A model generated the notes under the pieces. That model saw only the letters and a program-made list of their open reading frames with translations, had not been told where the DNA came from and made no database searches. Shown here one piece after another: positions 41,427 to 51,896 of a DNA stretch of 64,000 nucleotides (position 1 is its first letter; each line of letters begins with the position of its first letter). This stretch comes from Bacteroides zhangwenhongii. GTDB taxonomy: Bacteria; Bacteroidota; Bacteroidia; Bacteroidales; Bacteroidaceae. The DNA lies in contig NZ_CP059856.1 in NCBI RefSeq assembly GCF_009193325.2, positions 1,054,001 to 1,118,000 on the forward strand, in the 5' to 3' direction. A program made the translations under genes and the position numbers.

Positions 41427-41523
41427 ACTCTTTATGTGGATTTAACAATCCAAAAGAGCTATCTTTTTTATTACCATTTTACTTGTCTTCTTGTTTATAA
41501 TACAATAAGTAATAGCCCTTGAT

Positions 41524-43068
41524 TTACTGTAACTCTAAAGTAACAATCGACTTAGCAGGAAGTTTTACCTTCATTGTGCCTTTATTGATTTTTACCTCTT
41601 TGAAAGGTGCCGGTTTTACAATATTAGGATTCTCAAAAGAATTGTAATCGGTGAGTTTGGCAGAGGTCAGGATTTCTCCGGTAGCCTTCTTTGCCTTTGT
41701 GTCTCCCAGATTGATGATGATTTCCTGTGCTTCATCGGCATTTACGTTTGAAAGGGAAATATGGATAACACCGTTTTTGTCTTTGGAGGCTGTGGCGCTT
41801 ACCATCGGTACGGTACGGTTATCGCGTACATTCATCTTTTCACACTCCAGGTCGATAGGGAGATAAGTGGCGTCTTGATGTACCTTATACATTTTGAAAA
41901 CATAATAGCTGGGAGTCAGTACCATCTCTTTTCCTTTTGTCAGAATCATGGATTGAAGTACATTGACAACTTGTGCGATATTTGCCATTTTCAGACGATC
42001 GGTGTATTTATGAAATACGTCAAGGCTCAAAGAGGCAACGAAAGCGTCGCGCAATGTGTTTTGCTGATAGAGGTGTCCTCTGATGGTTCCGGGTTCTTCG
42101 TCCCACCAAGTTCCCCATTCGTCAAGTAAAAGGGCGATTTTCTTATCCTTGTCATATTTGTCCATGATGGCGCAATGTTTTTTGAGGACTTCTTCCACTT
42201 CGAGGCATTTGCCCATTGTCCAGTAATAGTCGTCTTTGTTGAATTGAGTAGCGGAAGTTTTACTGCCACTCCAGCCCGTTACGGTGTAATAATGAAGAGA
42301 AAGACCTTGCATACGGTGTCCTACACGATTCATCAATACATCAGTCCAGTTATAGTCGTAATCGCTGGCTCCGCTGGCAATCTTGAAGAGACGGTTGCCG
42401 TCATAGTTGCGGCAATAGGTGGAGTAACGACGGTACAGGTCTGCATAGTATTCGGGACGCATACTGCCGCCACATCCCCAACTTTCATTTCCTACACCCA
42501 GATATTTAATCTTCCATGCCTTGTCACGCCCGTTTTTGCGGCGAAGGTTCGCCATAGGAGAGTCGCCGTCAGATGTCATATATTCTACCCATTTGGCGAG
42601 TTCCTCTACCGTACCGCTGCCTACATTTCCACTGACATATGGTTCGCAACCCAGCATTTCACACAGGTTTAGAAACTCATGAGTACCGAAACTATTGTCT
42701 TCAATGGTTCCTCCCCAGTTGTTATTTACCATCTTCGGACGGTTCTCTTTGGGTCCGATACCGTCCATCCAGTGGTATTCATCGGCAAAACAACCACCCG
42801 GCCAACGAAGAACAGGAACGGCGAGTTCTTTTAATGCATTGAATACATCTGTGCGATATCCCTTTATATTAGGAATATCCGAATTCTCGCCTACCCAAAG
42901 ACCGCCGTAGATACATGAACCCAAATGTTCGGCAAACTGACCGTAAATTTCTTTTGGGATAATTTCTTTACCTTGATCGGCGTGTAAAGTGATGGTAGCG
43001 CTCTTTTGTGCAGAAAGAGATACTGAAGCTGCCAAAAAGGCTGTGCTGACTAATAATTTTGCTTTCAT
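41524..43068 (-). CDS. GH51 alpha-L-arabinofuranosidase
   Basis: 514 residues with a signal peptide ending LSAQ (residue 21). The (beta/alpha)8 catalytic domain has the acid/base Glu 195 in GVGNESWG and the nucleophile Glu 317 in LLDEWGTWW, followed by a C-terminal beta domain. It removes terminal alpha-linked arabinofuranose from arabinan side chains and oligosaccharides, in the periplasm. Last gene of the GH127-GH51 pair, 28 bases after GH127. Confidence 0.93.
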   Translation of the reverse strand: MKAKLLVSTAFLAASVSLSAQKSATITLHADQGKEIIPKEIYGQFAEHLGSCIYGGLWVGENSDIPNIKGYRTDVFNALKELAVPVLRWPGGCFADEYHWMDGIGPKENRPKMVNNNWGGTIEDNSFGTHEFLNLCEMLGCEPYVSGNVGSGTVEELAKWVEYMTSDGDSPMANLRRKNGRDKAWKIKYLGVGNESWGCGGSMRPEYYADLYRRYSTYCRNYDGNRLFKIASGASDYDYNWTDVLMNRVGHRMQGLSLHYYTVTGWSGSKTSATQFNKDDYYWTMGKCLEVEEVLKKHCAIMDKYDKDKKIALLLDEWGTWWDEEPGTIRGHLYQQNTLRDAFVASLSLDVFHKYTDRLKMANIAQVVNVLQSMILTKGKEMVLTPSYYVFKMYKVHQDATYLPIDLECEKMNVRDNRTVPMVSATASKDKNGVIHISLSNVNADEAQEIIINLGDTKAKKATGEILTSAKLTDYNSFENPNIVKPAPFKEVKINKGTMKVKLPAKSIVTLELQ

Positions 43069-43096
43069 AAATGGTATTTGTTTAATGATTGTTTTT

Positions 43097-45499
43097 TTAT
43101 TTTAGTAAACGTACTTCGTAGATAGCAGGAGTCCATTCCGTCCCGTCAGGGATGAAACGTATCGGACAATTGCCCGTGTTCAACTTTTGGGGCAGGGCAT
43201 AAGAAAGAGTAATAAAACCGCCTTTGTCCGCTTCACTGATTGTCGGTTTAACAGCCAACTTTTCATTATTCAAGAGGATAGTCATTTTGTTCCGGTCATC
43301 TTTCCGTATCGTAATCAGGAGACGGCTTGCTTCCTCTTTTACTTTCAGTTGATAGCCGAACCAACCTTTGGCACGGCGGAAGTGTCTGTCTTTATCCGTT
43401 CCGGTTGCTGCCTGCTCATATTGGATAGCATGGTCGGACTCCGGTTGCTGTTCACCGGGAAAGATAAGATCAATAGTTTGATTGGCTAATTCGGTCGTTT
43501 TTCGTTCGGCTGTTGCCATTTCTTCTTGAATGGCTTTGAATTGCTCTTCGCTTGTCTGCCGGAAGTAAATGGCATAACGGGAATTATGCAGGCGGAAGAA
43601 AGGAACGAGTTCCAATGCTTTGCCTTGTGCCGGATAGACATCTCCATTGTAACGGAAAGCGATCCGGTTCCCCTTTTCTTTGTGAAGATCTTTGCATATT
43701 GAATTGGGATCTCCTATCAACATCGGGACTTCCTGCAAAGGAATTTGTTTGCCATGTGCGATATGGCCGCCGCGACTGTCATCGGCATACAGACCATCGA
43801 GATGTTCTGTGCCTGTGGAAGCTGCAAGAACGATAGGACCGTATAAGAAAGCATAATAATCTTTCTTGTCGGGGATTTGTTCAATAGTAACTTTCATCGG
43901 CAGGTTGAAGGTTATGACGTCTCCTTTTTTCCATTTACGGGAAAGAGGAAGATATTGATTTCCTTTTTTCGTGGGAAACGTTTCTTTCTTCCCATTAATG
44001 CTAATTGAATAGTTGGAAGATTGGTTAGCCCATTCCGGAATGCGTATCATTAAAGTACGTTGTTTCTTAGAAGCTTTATCTATTCGCAAAGTAACCTTAT
44101 TGTCATCGGGAAAGCGGGTTTCCTGTGTCAAGATGACGCCTTGTTCTTTCCAGTTCAGTTGTGAGGGGATGAAAAGATTGACATAAAGCGTATCTTTCTG
44201 ATGCGCATAAATGAATTCACCGTATTTGGTATGGTTCTCCAGACCAGAGCCGACACAACACCACATAGATGTTTCCGGTTGTGAATAAACGCGGTAATGT
44301 CCCGGTCGCATAGGGGTGAAGTATACAAATCCGCCTTTATCCGGCCCTTGAGACGCTAGGATATGGTTGTAAAGCGCACGTTCGTAATAGTTGATGTAGT
44401 TGGGGTCGGGTTCATTTATATTGCAGGGATTGTGAGAGTTCTGATAAAGCATTTTAGTAAGGCGGAGCATATTGTAGGTATTGCAGGTCTCCGGCCCTTG
44501 CACATCGTTTATCATGGAGGTAAAATTATCGGCCGGATGGAAATGCTCGCGTACACTATTCCCTCCGATACAGACAGAGCGATTGTTGACAACCGTATTC
44601 CAGAAGAAACGGGCTGCATGATCCCATTCTTCGGCGTGATTCCAATTCTTGTCGTCCTGTGAGAGTTCGGCGATTCGTTTGTAACCGATCACTTTCGGTA
44701 TTTGGGTATTGGCGTGCATGCCTGTCAGTCGGTCCTCATCTTTGATAAGCGGATCAAGGATAATCTTATGGGAGAACCGACGTGCCAGTTCCAGGTACTT
44801 TTTATCTCCCGTAATTGCAGCTACGTCAGCGAAAGTCTCGTTTAGTCCGCCATGTTCGCTACGGAGCATATCTTGTATTTGCTGATCGCTCAGACCGGAA
44901 GTAATGTCGATCATCCAATCTGTAAAAGCAATCAACATCCGGCGTGCCCGGTCGCTGCCTGTATAGAGGTAGGCGTCCCGCAATCCGGCGTATGTCTTGT
45001 GTATATTGTAGAGAGGCACCCATTTGCCATTGAGGTCGAAACCTCCGGCACGGATATTACCTGCTTTAATTTCTTTCCAAAGTTGGAGACTGCCCGGAGT
45101 TCCTCCGATAAAACCTGTTCCGACAGCTTGTTGGGCACGGTATAGCTCGTCAAGCATATAGTTAAGCCGGTTGTAAACTGTGGTATCTCCGGTAGCGGCA
45201 TACATCATGGAGAGTGCGGATAAATAATGTCCGCCGATGTGTCCGTCCAGTCCGGTGTTTTCCCAATTGGTATAACTCGGAGCTTTCGGAGTGAGTCCCG
45301 CTTCGCGTAAGAAAGGAGCCAGCAAGCGATCGGGATTAAGGGCGAGTATGTAATGCAAATCAGTTTGTTGGGCTTGTAAGAACGGGCTATCCAATAGTTT
45401 GACGTCTTGTAAGGGGAAGTATGACACCTGTGGAACGTTCTGTGCTTTAGACAGTGAGGCGGATAGGAGAAGTGCAAGTATGAACGACGTGGTTTTCAT
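43097..45499 (-). CDS. GH127 beta-L-arabinofuranosidase
   Basis: 800 residues with a signal peptide (to about SKAQ, residue 20). It shows the zinc-thiolate active site of GH127: Glu 337 and Cys 339 in GPETCNTYN, Cys 414 and Cys 415 in MWCCVGSG, and the likely acid/base Glu 318 in SVREHF. These line up with Glu338, Cys340, Cys417, Cys418 and Glu322 of Bifidobacterium HypBA1, where the first Cys of the CC pair is the nucleophile. It removes beta-linked arabinofuranose. It lies 107 bases after araB, in a gap that contains two hairpins, so it may be partly uncoupled from the ara genes. Confidence 0.9.
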   Translation of the reverse strand: MKTTSFILALLLSASLSKAQNVPQVSYFPLQDVKLLDSPFLQAQQTDLHYILALNPDRLLAPFLREAGLTPKAPSYTNWENTGLDGHIGGHYLSALSMMYAATGDTTVYNRLNYMLDELYRAQQAVGTGFIGGTPGSLQLWKEIKAGNIRAGGFDLNGKWVPLYNIHKTYAGLRDAYLYTGSDRARRMLIAFTDWMIDITSGLSDQQIQDMLRSEHGGLNETFADVAAITGDKKYLELARRFSHKIILDPLIKDEDRLTGMHANTQIPKVIGYKRIAELSQDDKNWNHAEEWDHAARFFWNTVVNNRSVCIGGNSVREHFHPADNFTSMINDVQGPETCNTYNMLRLTKMLYQNSHNPCNINEPDPNYINYYERALYNHILASQGPDKGGFVYFTPMRPGHYRVYSQPETSMWCCVGSGLENHTKYGEFIYAHQKDTLYVNLFIPSQLNWKEQGVILTQETRFPDDNKVTLRIDKASKKQRTLMIRIPEWANQSSNYSISINGKKETFPTKKGNQYLPLSRKWKKGDVITFNLPMKVTIEQIPDKKDYYAFLYGPIVLAASTGTEHLDGLYADDSRGGHIAHGKQIPLQEVPMLIGDPNSICKDLHKEKGNRIAFRYNGDVYPAQGKALELVPFFRLHNSRYAIYFRQTSEEQFKAIQEEMATAERKTTELANQTIDLIFPGEQQPESDHAIQYEQAATGTDKDRHFRRAKGWFGYQLKVKEEASRLLITIRKDDRNKMTILLNNEKLAVKPTISEADKGGFITLSYALPQKLNTGNCPIRFIPDGTEWTPAIYEVRLLK

Positions 45500-45510
45500 G
45501 ATAATAGTTT

Positions 45511-45545
45511 CCCCTTGTCCCTCTCCGGAAAGGAGAGGGAATGGG
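45511..45545. repeat. Dispersed-type hairpin in the araB-GH127 gap
   Basis: CCCTCTCC (45519-45526) pairs with GGAGAGGG (45532-45539) with a GGAAA loop; flanking CCCC and GGGG extend the stem imperfectly. It looks like a mobile intergenic palindrome or processing site between araB and the glycosidase genes. Confidence 0.55.
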
Positions 45546-45588
45546 GATAATTTATGTTAATACGTAGGTGATTAAGAAAGAAGCGGAG

Positions 45589-45608
45589 AGCCCTCCATGA
45601 TGAGGGCT
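45589..45608 (-). terminator. Hairpin at the araB stop
   Basis: AGCCCTC (45589-45595) pairs with GAGGGCT (45602-45608), overlapping the araB stop codon on the minus strand. No clear U-run follows, so it may attenuate or protect the ara mRNA rather than fully terminate. Confidence 0.5.
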
Positions 45609-47202
45609 ATTTGAATTTCACTGCTGCTTCTTCGATGGGCAATCCTGCCTTGTAGTTCTCGATGTATGTATTAAAACCGGCTACGTCTTCAGCGGTAGGC
45701 GATACCTCGATACCGGCGTCTCCGACAAATACTTTCTCATCCAGAAAATCAGCAAGCGATTGTTTTTTCTCATTGTTCACGAGGTAAGAACCGAGCAGGG
45801 CAATACCCCAAGCACCTCCTTCACCGGCTGTTTCCATTACAGAAATAGGCGAGTTGATGGCAGCTGCGAGTATTCTTTGACCTACTCCCTTTGTTTTGAA
45901 TAATCCACCGTGACCTGTGATCCTGTCCACTTTGATTTTCTCTTCATTGAACAGGATATCGTTGCCAATCTTGAGTACTCCGACGGAAGCGTATAAATGG
46001 CTTCTCATGAAGTTTGCCAGATTGAACTTGTCATTGGCAGAACGTACAAACAAGGGCCTTCCTTCTGCAAGTCCTGTGACGGGCTCACCTGAAATATAAT
46101 TGTAGGAGAGTAGACCTCCGCAATCGGTATCACCTGTGAGAGCGATGTTATAGAGCTTGCTATAAATTTCGTTCATGTCTACAGGTATACCCAGAAGCTC
46201 CTGGTATTCTTTGAACAAGTTAACCCATGCGTTGAGATCGGATGTGCAATTGTTGCAATGTACCATAGCTACCAGGCTTCCGTCCGGAGTGGTGACCATA
46301 TCGATCATCTCGTATGGCTTTGACAACTCTTTCTCCAATACAATCATGGAGAAAGAGGATGTTCCTGCCGATACGTTTCCTGTACGCTGTTTCACAGCAT
46401 TGGTTGCAACCATACCGGTACCCGCGTCTCCTTCCGGCGGACATACCGGTATTCCTGCCTTCAAATGACCGGATGCATCGAGTCTCTTGCTTCCTTCAGG
46501 TGTAAGGACACCTGCACTTTCACCTGCCGACAGTACTTTGGGCAGGATATCTTGCAGTGTCCAACTGTACTGATTCGGAGCAATCAGCTTATCGAACTTC
46601 GCCACCATTTCGGCTGAATAGTTGTGGGTGGTCGGGTCTATGGGGAGCATTCCGGATGCATCGCCTATGCCCAATACTTTCTCGCCTGTCAACTGCCAAT
46701 GCACATAACCTGCAAGAGTAGTCAGGAAGTCAATGTCTTTGACATGTGCTTCGTTGTCCAGAATTGCCTGGTACAAGTGAGAAATACTCCATCTCAACGG
46801 AATGTTGTAGACAAACAGGTCTGATAAAGCTGCTGCCGCGCGACCGGTATTCGTATTTCTCCAGGTACGGAAAGGTACGAGGATTTCTTCTTTTGCATTG
46901 AAGGGCATATAACCGTGCATCATGGCACTGACACCGATAGCTGCCAGGTTCTCGATCTCTATGCCGTATAAGTTCTTCACGTTGGAGCGGAGATCGGCAT
47001 AGCAATCTTGCAGACCGGACCAGATGGCTTCGATACTGTATGTCCAAAGCCCGTCAACTAGCTGGTTCTCCCAAGTATGGTTTCCTTGAGCAATCGGCTT
47101 GTTTTCCTGATCAATCAAAACGGCTTTTATCCGTGTAGAACCGAGTTCGATTCCAAGAATGGCTTTGCCTGTTTCGATTGTTGATTTTGCATCTGATTTC
47201 AT
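45607..47202 (-). CDS. araB: L-ribulokinase (FGGY kinase)
   Basis: 531 residues, FGGY carbohydrate kinase. The N-terminal ATPase-fold motif is [17 protein letters not shown]; the substrate-side catalytic Asp lies in [19 protein letters not shown]-binding motifs include [24 protein letters not shown] sequences do not by themselves separate ribulokinase from xylulokinase. The place right after araA and araD, and in an arabinan locus, makes L-ribulose phosphorylation most likely. 12 bases after araA. Confidence 0.87.
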   Translation of the reverse strand: MKSDAKSTIETGKAILGIELGSTRIKAVLIDQENKPIAQGNHTWENQLVDGLWTYSIEAIWSGLQDCYADLRSNVKNLYGIEIENLAAIGVSAMMHGYMPFNAKEEILVPFRTWRNTNTGRAAAALSDLFVYNIPLRWSISHLYQAILDNEAHVKDIDFLTTLAGYVHWQLTGEKVLGIGDASGMLPIDPTTHNYSAEMVAKFDKLIAPNQYSWTLQDILPKVLSAGESAGVLTPEGSKRLDASGHLKAGIPVCPPEGDAGTGMVATNAVKQRTGNVSAGTSSFSMIVLEKELSKPYEMIDMVTTPDGSLVAMVHCNNCTSDLNAWVNLFKEYQELLGIPVDMNEIYSKLYNIALTGDTDCGGLLSYNYISGEPVTGLAEGRPLFVRSANDKFNLANFMRSHLYASVGVLKIGNDILFNEEKIKVDRITGHGGLFKTKGVGQRILAAAINSPISVMETAGEGGAWGIALLGSYLVNNEKKQSLADFLDEKVFVGDAGIEVSPTAEDVAGFNTYIENYKAGLPIEEAAVKFK

Positions 47203-47214
47203 GTTGGATAGTGT

Positions 47215-48741
47215 TTAGCAAAGTGCTTTATTCAACATATAATATACTTCATTCATGCGCAACTCTTTCTTGAAGCAGCTGATAGTCGTATCTTTATTGA
47301 TATGTACCATTTCGATACCTGCGATTTCTGCATAATCTTCCCAGTATTCAGCGGTCAGATCATAAGAGAAGCAAGAATGGTGAGTACCACCTGCCAGAAT
47401 CCATGCACCGGCACCTACTTCAAAGTTAGGCATTGGAATCCAAAGAGCAGAAGCAACCGGTAATTTCGGCAGCGGTTTCGGTTCGATACATTCCACATCA
47501 TTTACAATCAGACGGAAACGGTTGCCTAAGTCTACTACAGTTGCAGTACAACCTGTACCGACTTTAGAAGTAAAGACAAGACGAGCTGTCTGGCTCTTAC
47601 GAATACCTATACCGAGGAAGTGTACTTCCAGACGAGGTTTGTTGGCTGCGATAAGCGGACAAACTTCCAACATATGTGATTGTAAGATAGAGCTTTGTGC
47701 ACCGTTGAAGTTCAATGTGTAATCTTCGAGGAAAGAACAGCCTTTCGGAAGCCCTTGATTCATTACCCATACAGTGCGGTAGAGAGCAGCGGATTTCCAG
47801 TCGCCTTCGGCACCGAAACCATAACCTTCCGCCATCAGACGTTGAGAAGCAAGTCCCGGAATCTGGTCGAAACCGTTGTGCTCCAAGTCGCCCAAGTCGT
47901 CAAAATTGGTTGTGAATCCTTTTGCGCCTTTCGCTTTCAGGATAGCGCGAAGAGCCAATTCTGCTTTTGCGGCGTTCCATACCTTCTGATAAGCTTCGGT
48001 TGATTTGTCTTCCAAAGAAGCATCGTGGTCGTATTCTTTGAAATAAGTAGCTACTAATGCGTCTACGTCAGCGTCTTTGATATCTTTGTGATATTCCATC
48101 AGTTCGCTTACCGGACAATAGTCTACATGATAACCCATACGTTGTTCCGCTTCCACCTTGTCACCGTCAGTTACGGCTACATTGTTCATCTGGTCGCCAA
48201 AACGAATGATCAGCATATCTTGAGAATCTGCCCAACCTGCACAAACACGCATCCATACGGCAATCTTATGCAGTGTGTCTTCGTCTTTCCAATAACCTAC
48301 TACCACTTTGCGACGGATACGCATACGGGTACAGATGTGTCCGAATTCACGGTCCCCATGAGCCGACTGATTCAGGTTCATGAAGTCCATATCCATTGTA
48401 TCCCAAGGAATTTCCTTGTTGAACTGAGTATGCAGGTGCAACAACGGTTTCTTCAACTGTTGCAAACCGTGAATCCACATTTTTGCAGGAGAGAAAGTAT
48501 GCATCCAAGTGATAACACCGACACATTTCTCGTCGTTGTTGGCAGCTTTGAAAACAGCTTCCACTTCTTTGGAAGAGTTGGCAGTTCCTTTGTATACCAC
48601 TTTTACAGGGAGTTTACCGGAGTTGTTCAACCCGTTAACCATTTCATTAGAGTGTGCGTCTACTGCGATTACTGCGTCACCTCCGTACAGAAGCTGTGCT
48701 CCTGTTACAAACCATACTTCATATTGATCAAATGCGTTCAT
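47215..48741 (-). CDS. araA: L-arabinose isomerase
   Basis: 508 residues, the normal length. Characteristic motifs are EVWFVTGAQLLYGG at the N-terminus, GVITWMHTFSPAKMWI, and the C-terminal manganese-site region GGTHHSCFSYDLT. It converts L-arabinose to L-ribulose in the cytoplasm, the first intracellular step. It lies between araD (40 bases upstream) and araB. Confidence 0.95.
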   Translation of the reverse strand: MNAFDQYEVWFVTGAQLLYGGDAVIAVDAHSNEMVNGLNNSGKLPVKVVYKGTANSSKEVEAVFKAANNDEKCVGVITWMHTFSPAKMWIHGLQQLKKPLLHLHTQFNKEIPWDTMDMDFMNLNQSAHGDREFGHICTRMRIRRKVVVGYWKDEDTLHKIAVWMRVCAGWADSQDMLIIRFGDQMNNVAVTDGDKVEAEQRMGYHVDYCPVSELMEYHKDIKDADVDALVATYFKEYDHDASLEDKSTEAYQKVWNAAKAELALRAILKAKGAKGFTTNFDDLGDLEHNGFDQIPGLASQRLMAEGYGFGAEGDWKSAALYRTVWVMNQGLPKGCSFLEDYTLNFNGAQSSILQSHMLEVCPLIAANKPRLEVHFLGIGIRKSQTARLVFTSKVGTGCTATVVDLGNRFRLIVNDVECIEPKPLPKLPVASALWIPMPNFEVGAGAWILAGGTHHSCFSYDLTAEYWEDYAEIAGIEMVHINKDTTISCFKKELRMNEVYYMLNKALC

Positions 48742-48781
48742 AATGTTTTGCTTTAATTTTTAATTTCTAGTTTTTAATTGA

Positions 48782-49465
48782 TTATTGTCCGTAATAAGCA
48801 TTCGGACCATGCTTGCGACTGAAATGTTTTTCAATCAGCAGAGGATTCATTGTTAAATTGGGATTAACGGCGTATGCGATACTTGCCATTTTTGCTACCT
48901 GTTCCATTACTACGGCGTTGTGTACTGCATCGTGTGCGTCTTTTCCCCAGGAGAAAGGACCGTGATTCTTTACCAGCACGCCCGGCGTATGTACAGGATT
49001 CAAACCTTCAAAACGCTTCACGATCACGTTCCCGGTTTCCAGTTCGTAGGCACCTTTCACTTCTGCTTCGGTCATATCTGCCGTGCAGGGGATAGCGTCA
49101 TGGAAATAATCGGCATGAGTAGTTCCGATGTTCGGAATGTCGCATCCGGCTTGCGCCCAAGCGGTCGCATAGGTAGAGTGGGTATGTACCACTCCGCCGA
49201 TTTCCGGGAATGCTTTGTAGAGTACTACGTGAGTCGGAGTATCTGAAGATGGCTTCAGCCGTCCTTCAACGACCTTGCCATCCAGATCCACTACTACCAT
49301 ATCTTCTGCTTTCATTTCATCGTAACTTACACCACTGGGTTTGATTACTACCAACCCGCTTTCACGGTCGATGGCAGAAACGTTCCCCCAAGTAAAGATG
49401 ACTAATCCATGCTTTACCAATTCGAGATTGGCATGAAATACTTTTTCTTTCAGTTCTTCCAGCAT
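48782..49465 (-). CDS. araD: L-ribulose-5-phosphate 4-epimerase
   Basis: 227 residues, class II aldolase fold. The zinc ligands lie in [14 protein letters not shown] and near [23 protein letters not shown] is the conserved turn. It converts L-ribulose 5-phosphate to D-xylulose 5-phosphate. It starts 5 bases after the regulator gene. Confidence 0.93.
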   Translation of the reverse strand: MLEELKEKVFHANLELVKHGLVIFTWGNVSAIDRESGLVVIKPSGVSYDEMKAEDMVVVDLDGKVVEGRLKPSSDTPTHVVLYKAFPEIGGVVHTHSTYATAWAQAGCDIPNIGTTHADYFHDAIPCTADMTEAEVKGAYELETGNVIVKRFEGLNPVHTPGVLVKNHGPFSWGKDAHDAVHNAVVMEQVAKMASIAYAVNPNLTMNPLLIEKHFSRKHGPNAYYGQ

Positions 49466-49470
49466 ATTGA

Positions 49471-50148
49471 TTATAATTTGAATTTCGGATCTTTACGATA
49501 AATCTTGCTATTAAACTTATATAAGGCTGCCCCTCGTTTGGAACATAGCTTATCTATCTTATCGGTCTTTTCCACATAATCCATTCCGGCAACACGCTTG
49601 CGGAAGTTGCGCTTATCCATCGTTTCACCATAAATGGCTTCATATAAACTCTGCAATTTGGATAGTGTGAAAAGTTTAGGCAATAAGTTGAAACCGATAG
49701 GTTCGGTAGAAGCTTTTTGTCTCATCAACTCCCTTGCTTTTGTCACCATTGCAGGATGATCGAAAATCAGTGGGGGAAGTTCATTGATGTTTACCCAGTA
49801 AGCGTTATGTTTCCGAACCAGTTTCCGGTCATATTCATTGACGTTGACCAACGCATAGTATGCAACGGAGATTACCCGTTCTCCCGGATCACGGTCGACC
49901 GCTCCGAAAGTTCCCACTTGTTCCATATACACGTTTTCCAATCCGGTAAGTTCCGCTAGTACACGTTTGGCCGCATCGTCCACACTTTCGTTTTCTTGCA
50001 CGAATCCTCCCATCAAAGACCATTCGCCCATTGCTGGTTCAAAATTTCTTTTCAGCAGTAGCAGACTTAATTCACCATCGTTAAATCCAAAAATGATGCA
50101 GTCAATGCCTACATGAAAGCTAGGATTCGAGCTATAATAATTGTTCAT
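49471..50148 (-). CDS. araR: Nudix-type arabinose regulator AraR
   Basis: 225 residues. The N-terminal domain (about 10-150) is Nudix-like, but the Nudix box is degenerate: [21 protein letters not shown] keeps the first Gly and Glu and loses the REUXEE Glu residues, as expected for an effector-binding rather than hydrolytic domain. The C-terminal winged helix is [26 protein letters not shown]. This matches the AraR family described in B. thetaiotaomicron, a regulator that responds to arabinose and controls arabinose genes. It is embedded in the operon it should control, between the symporter and araD. Confidence 0.88.
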   Translation of the reverse strand: MNNYYSSNPSFHVGIDCIIFGFNDGELSLLLLKRNFEPAMGEWSLMGGFVQENESVDDAAKRVLAELTGLENVYMEQVGTFGAVDRDPGERVISVAYYALVNVNEYDRKLVRKHNAYWVNINELPPLIFDHPAMVTKARELMRQKASTEPIGFNLLPKLFTLSKLQSLYEAIYGETMDKRNFRKRVAGMDYVEKTDKIDKLCSKRGAALYKFNSKIYRKDPKFKL

Positions 50149-50176
50149 CGTTTTTTTTATATTAGTTAATTAATTG

Positions 50177-51871
50177 TTACCAGAAATACCAGTAGAAAGC
50201 TACGGTAATAGCCAGGATAATTACCGTGTGGATAATATCCCAATGATTCCAGCTTACACGTGTAGCCGCTTTCTGTTCTTTTGTAGCCGTACCGAATACC
50301 AAGCCCTGAATCTTTTCCGCTGTCGGAGCTTTTGTAGCCAGGCTGACTGCGATTACAATAATGATGCAGAATAGGAACATCCATCCGCAGAAGAACAGCC
50401 AGTTCATATCATAGAACAGATATTTGAATGTAGAGTCTGCCACTTCTCCGGCATTGCTATAATATACTTTAGCACCCAGACGAGTTAAGCCGATAACCAT
50501 ACCGGCTATCAATCCCCACATACCACCTTGAGCGGAAGTACGCTTCCAGCAGATACCCAATAAGAAAGCGGCTGCGATACCCGGAGCCAATACAGACTGA
50601 ACATCCTGCAAATAAGTATAAAGAACGTCACCTACACTACGCATGATAGGAATCCAAAGGATACCTAAGATTACAATTACAACTGTTGCAACCTGGCCGA
50701 TACCTACCAGTTTCTTTTCCGGAGTTTCCGGTCTGAAACGTTTGTAGAAGTCAATAGTAAACAACATGGCGGATGAATTGAACAAAGAAGCTAAAGAACT
50801 CATCAAAGCTGCAAGGATACCGCATACAACCAGACCTTTCACACCGGCCGGCAACAATTTAGCGACCAAAGTGGGGAAAGCGGCATCGGCATTTGCTGTT
50901 CCGTTAGCCAGCAACGGAAGGAATCCTTCACCACCGGCACCGATATATTTCTGATGCAATGCAAATGCGATCATACCCGGAATAAGAAACAAGAAGACAG
51001 GCAGCAGTTTCAGGTAAGCGCCAAAGATGGTACCGCGGCGTGCTTCCTTCTCATTCTTTCCGGAAAGTACACGCTGTACGATAAACTGGTCAGTACACCA
51101 ATACCAGAATCCGATGATGGCGGAACCGATCAAAGCACCCAGCCAAGGGAAGTTCGGATCATCATTACTACGGATCAGATTAGTCATTGTATCTCCGTAA
51201 TCATTTACTGTTACCGCACCGCAAACTTTCATCATTTCGTCCCAGCCACCCAGTTCTTTAAAACCAAGCACGAGGATGATCAACGAACCAAGCAGAAGGA
51301 TAGGAGTCTGGAGTACAGAAGTATACAATACGGATTTCATACCCCCGAAGATGGTATAAAGTGCTGTCAGAACTACCAATCCGATTGCAGCAATCCAGAA
51401 GAAGTCGATTCCCCAAAGTTCTTTGATACCGAATACCTGTTGGAATACCAAACCACCGGCATAGACTGTTACAGCTACTTTTGTCAATACATAACTTACT
51501 AAAGAAATAACAGATAAGATCGTACGTGACTGTGGGTTATAACGTCGTTCCAAGAATTCCGGCATTGTGTATACCATGCTTCGTGTATAGAATGGAACGA
51601 ACACCCATCCCAAAATCAGAATCATCCATCCTTGAATTTCCCAATGAGCCATCGCCATACCACTGGAGGCTCCGGCGCCTGCCAGTCCTATCAAGTGTTC
51701 CGAACCGATGTTTGATGCGAAGATAGAGGCTCCGATTGCGAGCCAAGTTGCGTCACGTCCGCCTAAAAAATAATCTGCCGAGTCATTTTGTTTTTGTCTG
51801 ACTACCCAAACAATAATACCGATCAGCGCCAAAAAGAAGACGCCGATTACCACCCAATCTAATGCTTCCAC
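50177..51871 (-). CDS. Sodium/sugar symporter (SSS family)
   Basis: 564 residues with about 13-14 hydrophobic membrane segments. The family signature is around GGRDATWLAIGASIFASNIGSEHLIGLAGAG (residues 37-67). The context of araR, araD, araA and araB points to arabinose as substrate, driven by sodium entry across the inner membrane. It lies 25 bases after the aldose epimerase and 28 bases before araR. Confidence 0.92.
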   Translation of the reverse strand: MEALDWVVIGVFFLALIGIIVWVVRQKQNDSADYFLGGRDATWLAIGASIFASNIGSEHLIGLAGAGASSGMAMAHWEIQGWMILILGWVFVPFYTRSMVYTMPEFLERRYNPQSRTILSVISLVSYVLTKVAVTVYAGGLVFQQVFGIKELWGIDFFWIAAIGLVVLTALYTIFGGMKSVLYTSVLQTPILLLGSLIILVLGFKELGGWDEMMKVCGAVTVNDYGDTMTNLIRSNDDPNFPWLGALIGSAIIGFWYWCTDQFIVQRVLSGKNEKEARRGTIFGAYLKLLPVFLFLIPGMIAFALHQKYIGAGGEGFLPLLANGTANADAAFPTLVAKLLPAGVKGLVVCGILAALMSSLASLFNSSAMLFTIDFYKRFRPETPEKKLVGIGQVATVVIVILGILWIPIMRSVGDVLYTYLQDVQSVLAPGIAAAFLLGICWKRTSAQGGMWGLIAGMVIGLTRLGAKVYYSNAGEVADSTFKYLFYDMNWLFFCGWMFLFCIIIVIAVSLATKAPTAEKIQGLVFGTATKEQKAATRVSWNHWDIIHTVIILAITVAFYWYFW

Positions 51872-51896
51872 AATAAATATGATTTATAAGTTAATA

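Noticed and set aside
41383..41448. 22-residue N-terminal extension of transketolase
   Set aside because: It runs through the -7 box at 41419-41426; the ATG at 41382 gives the normal transketolase start.
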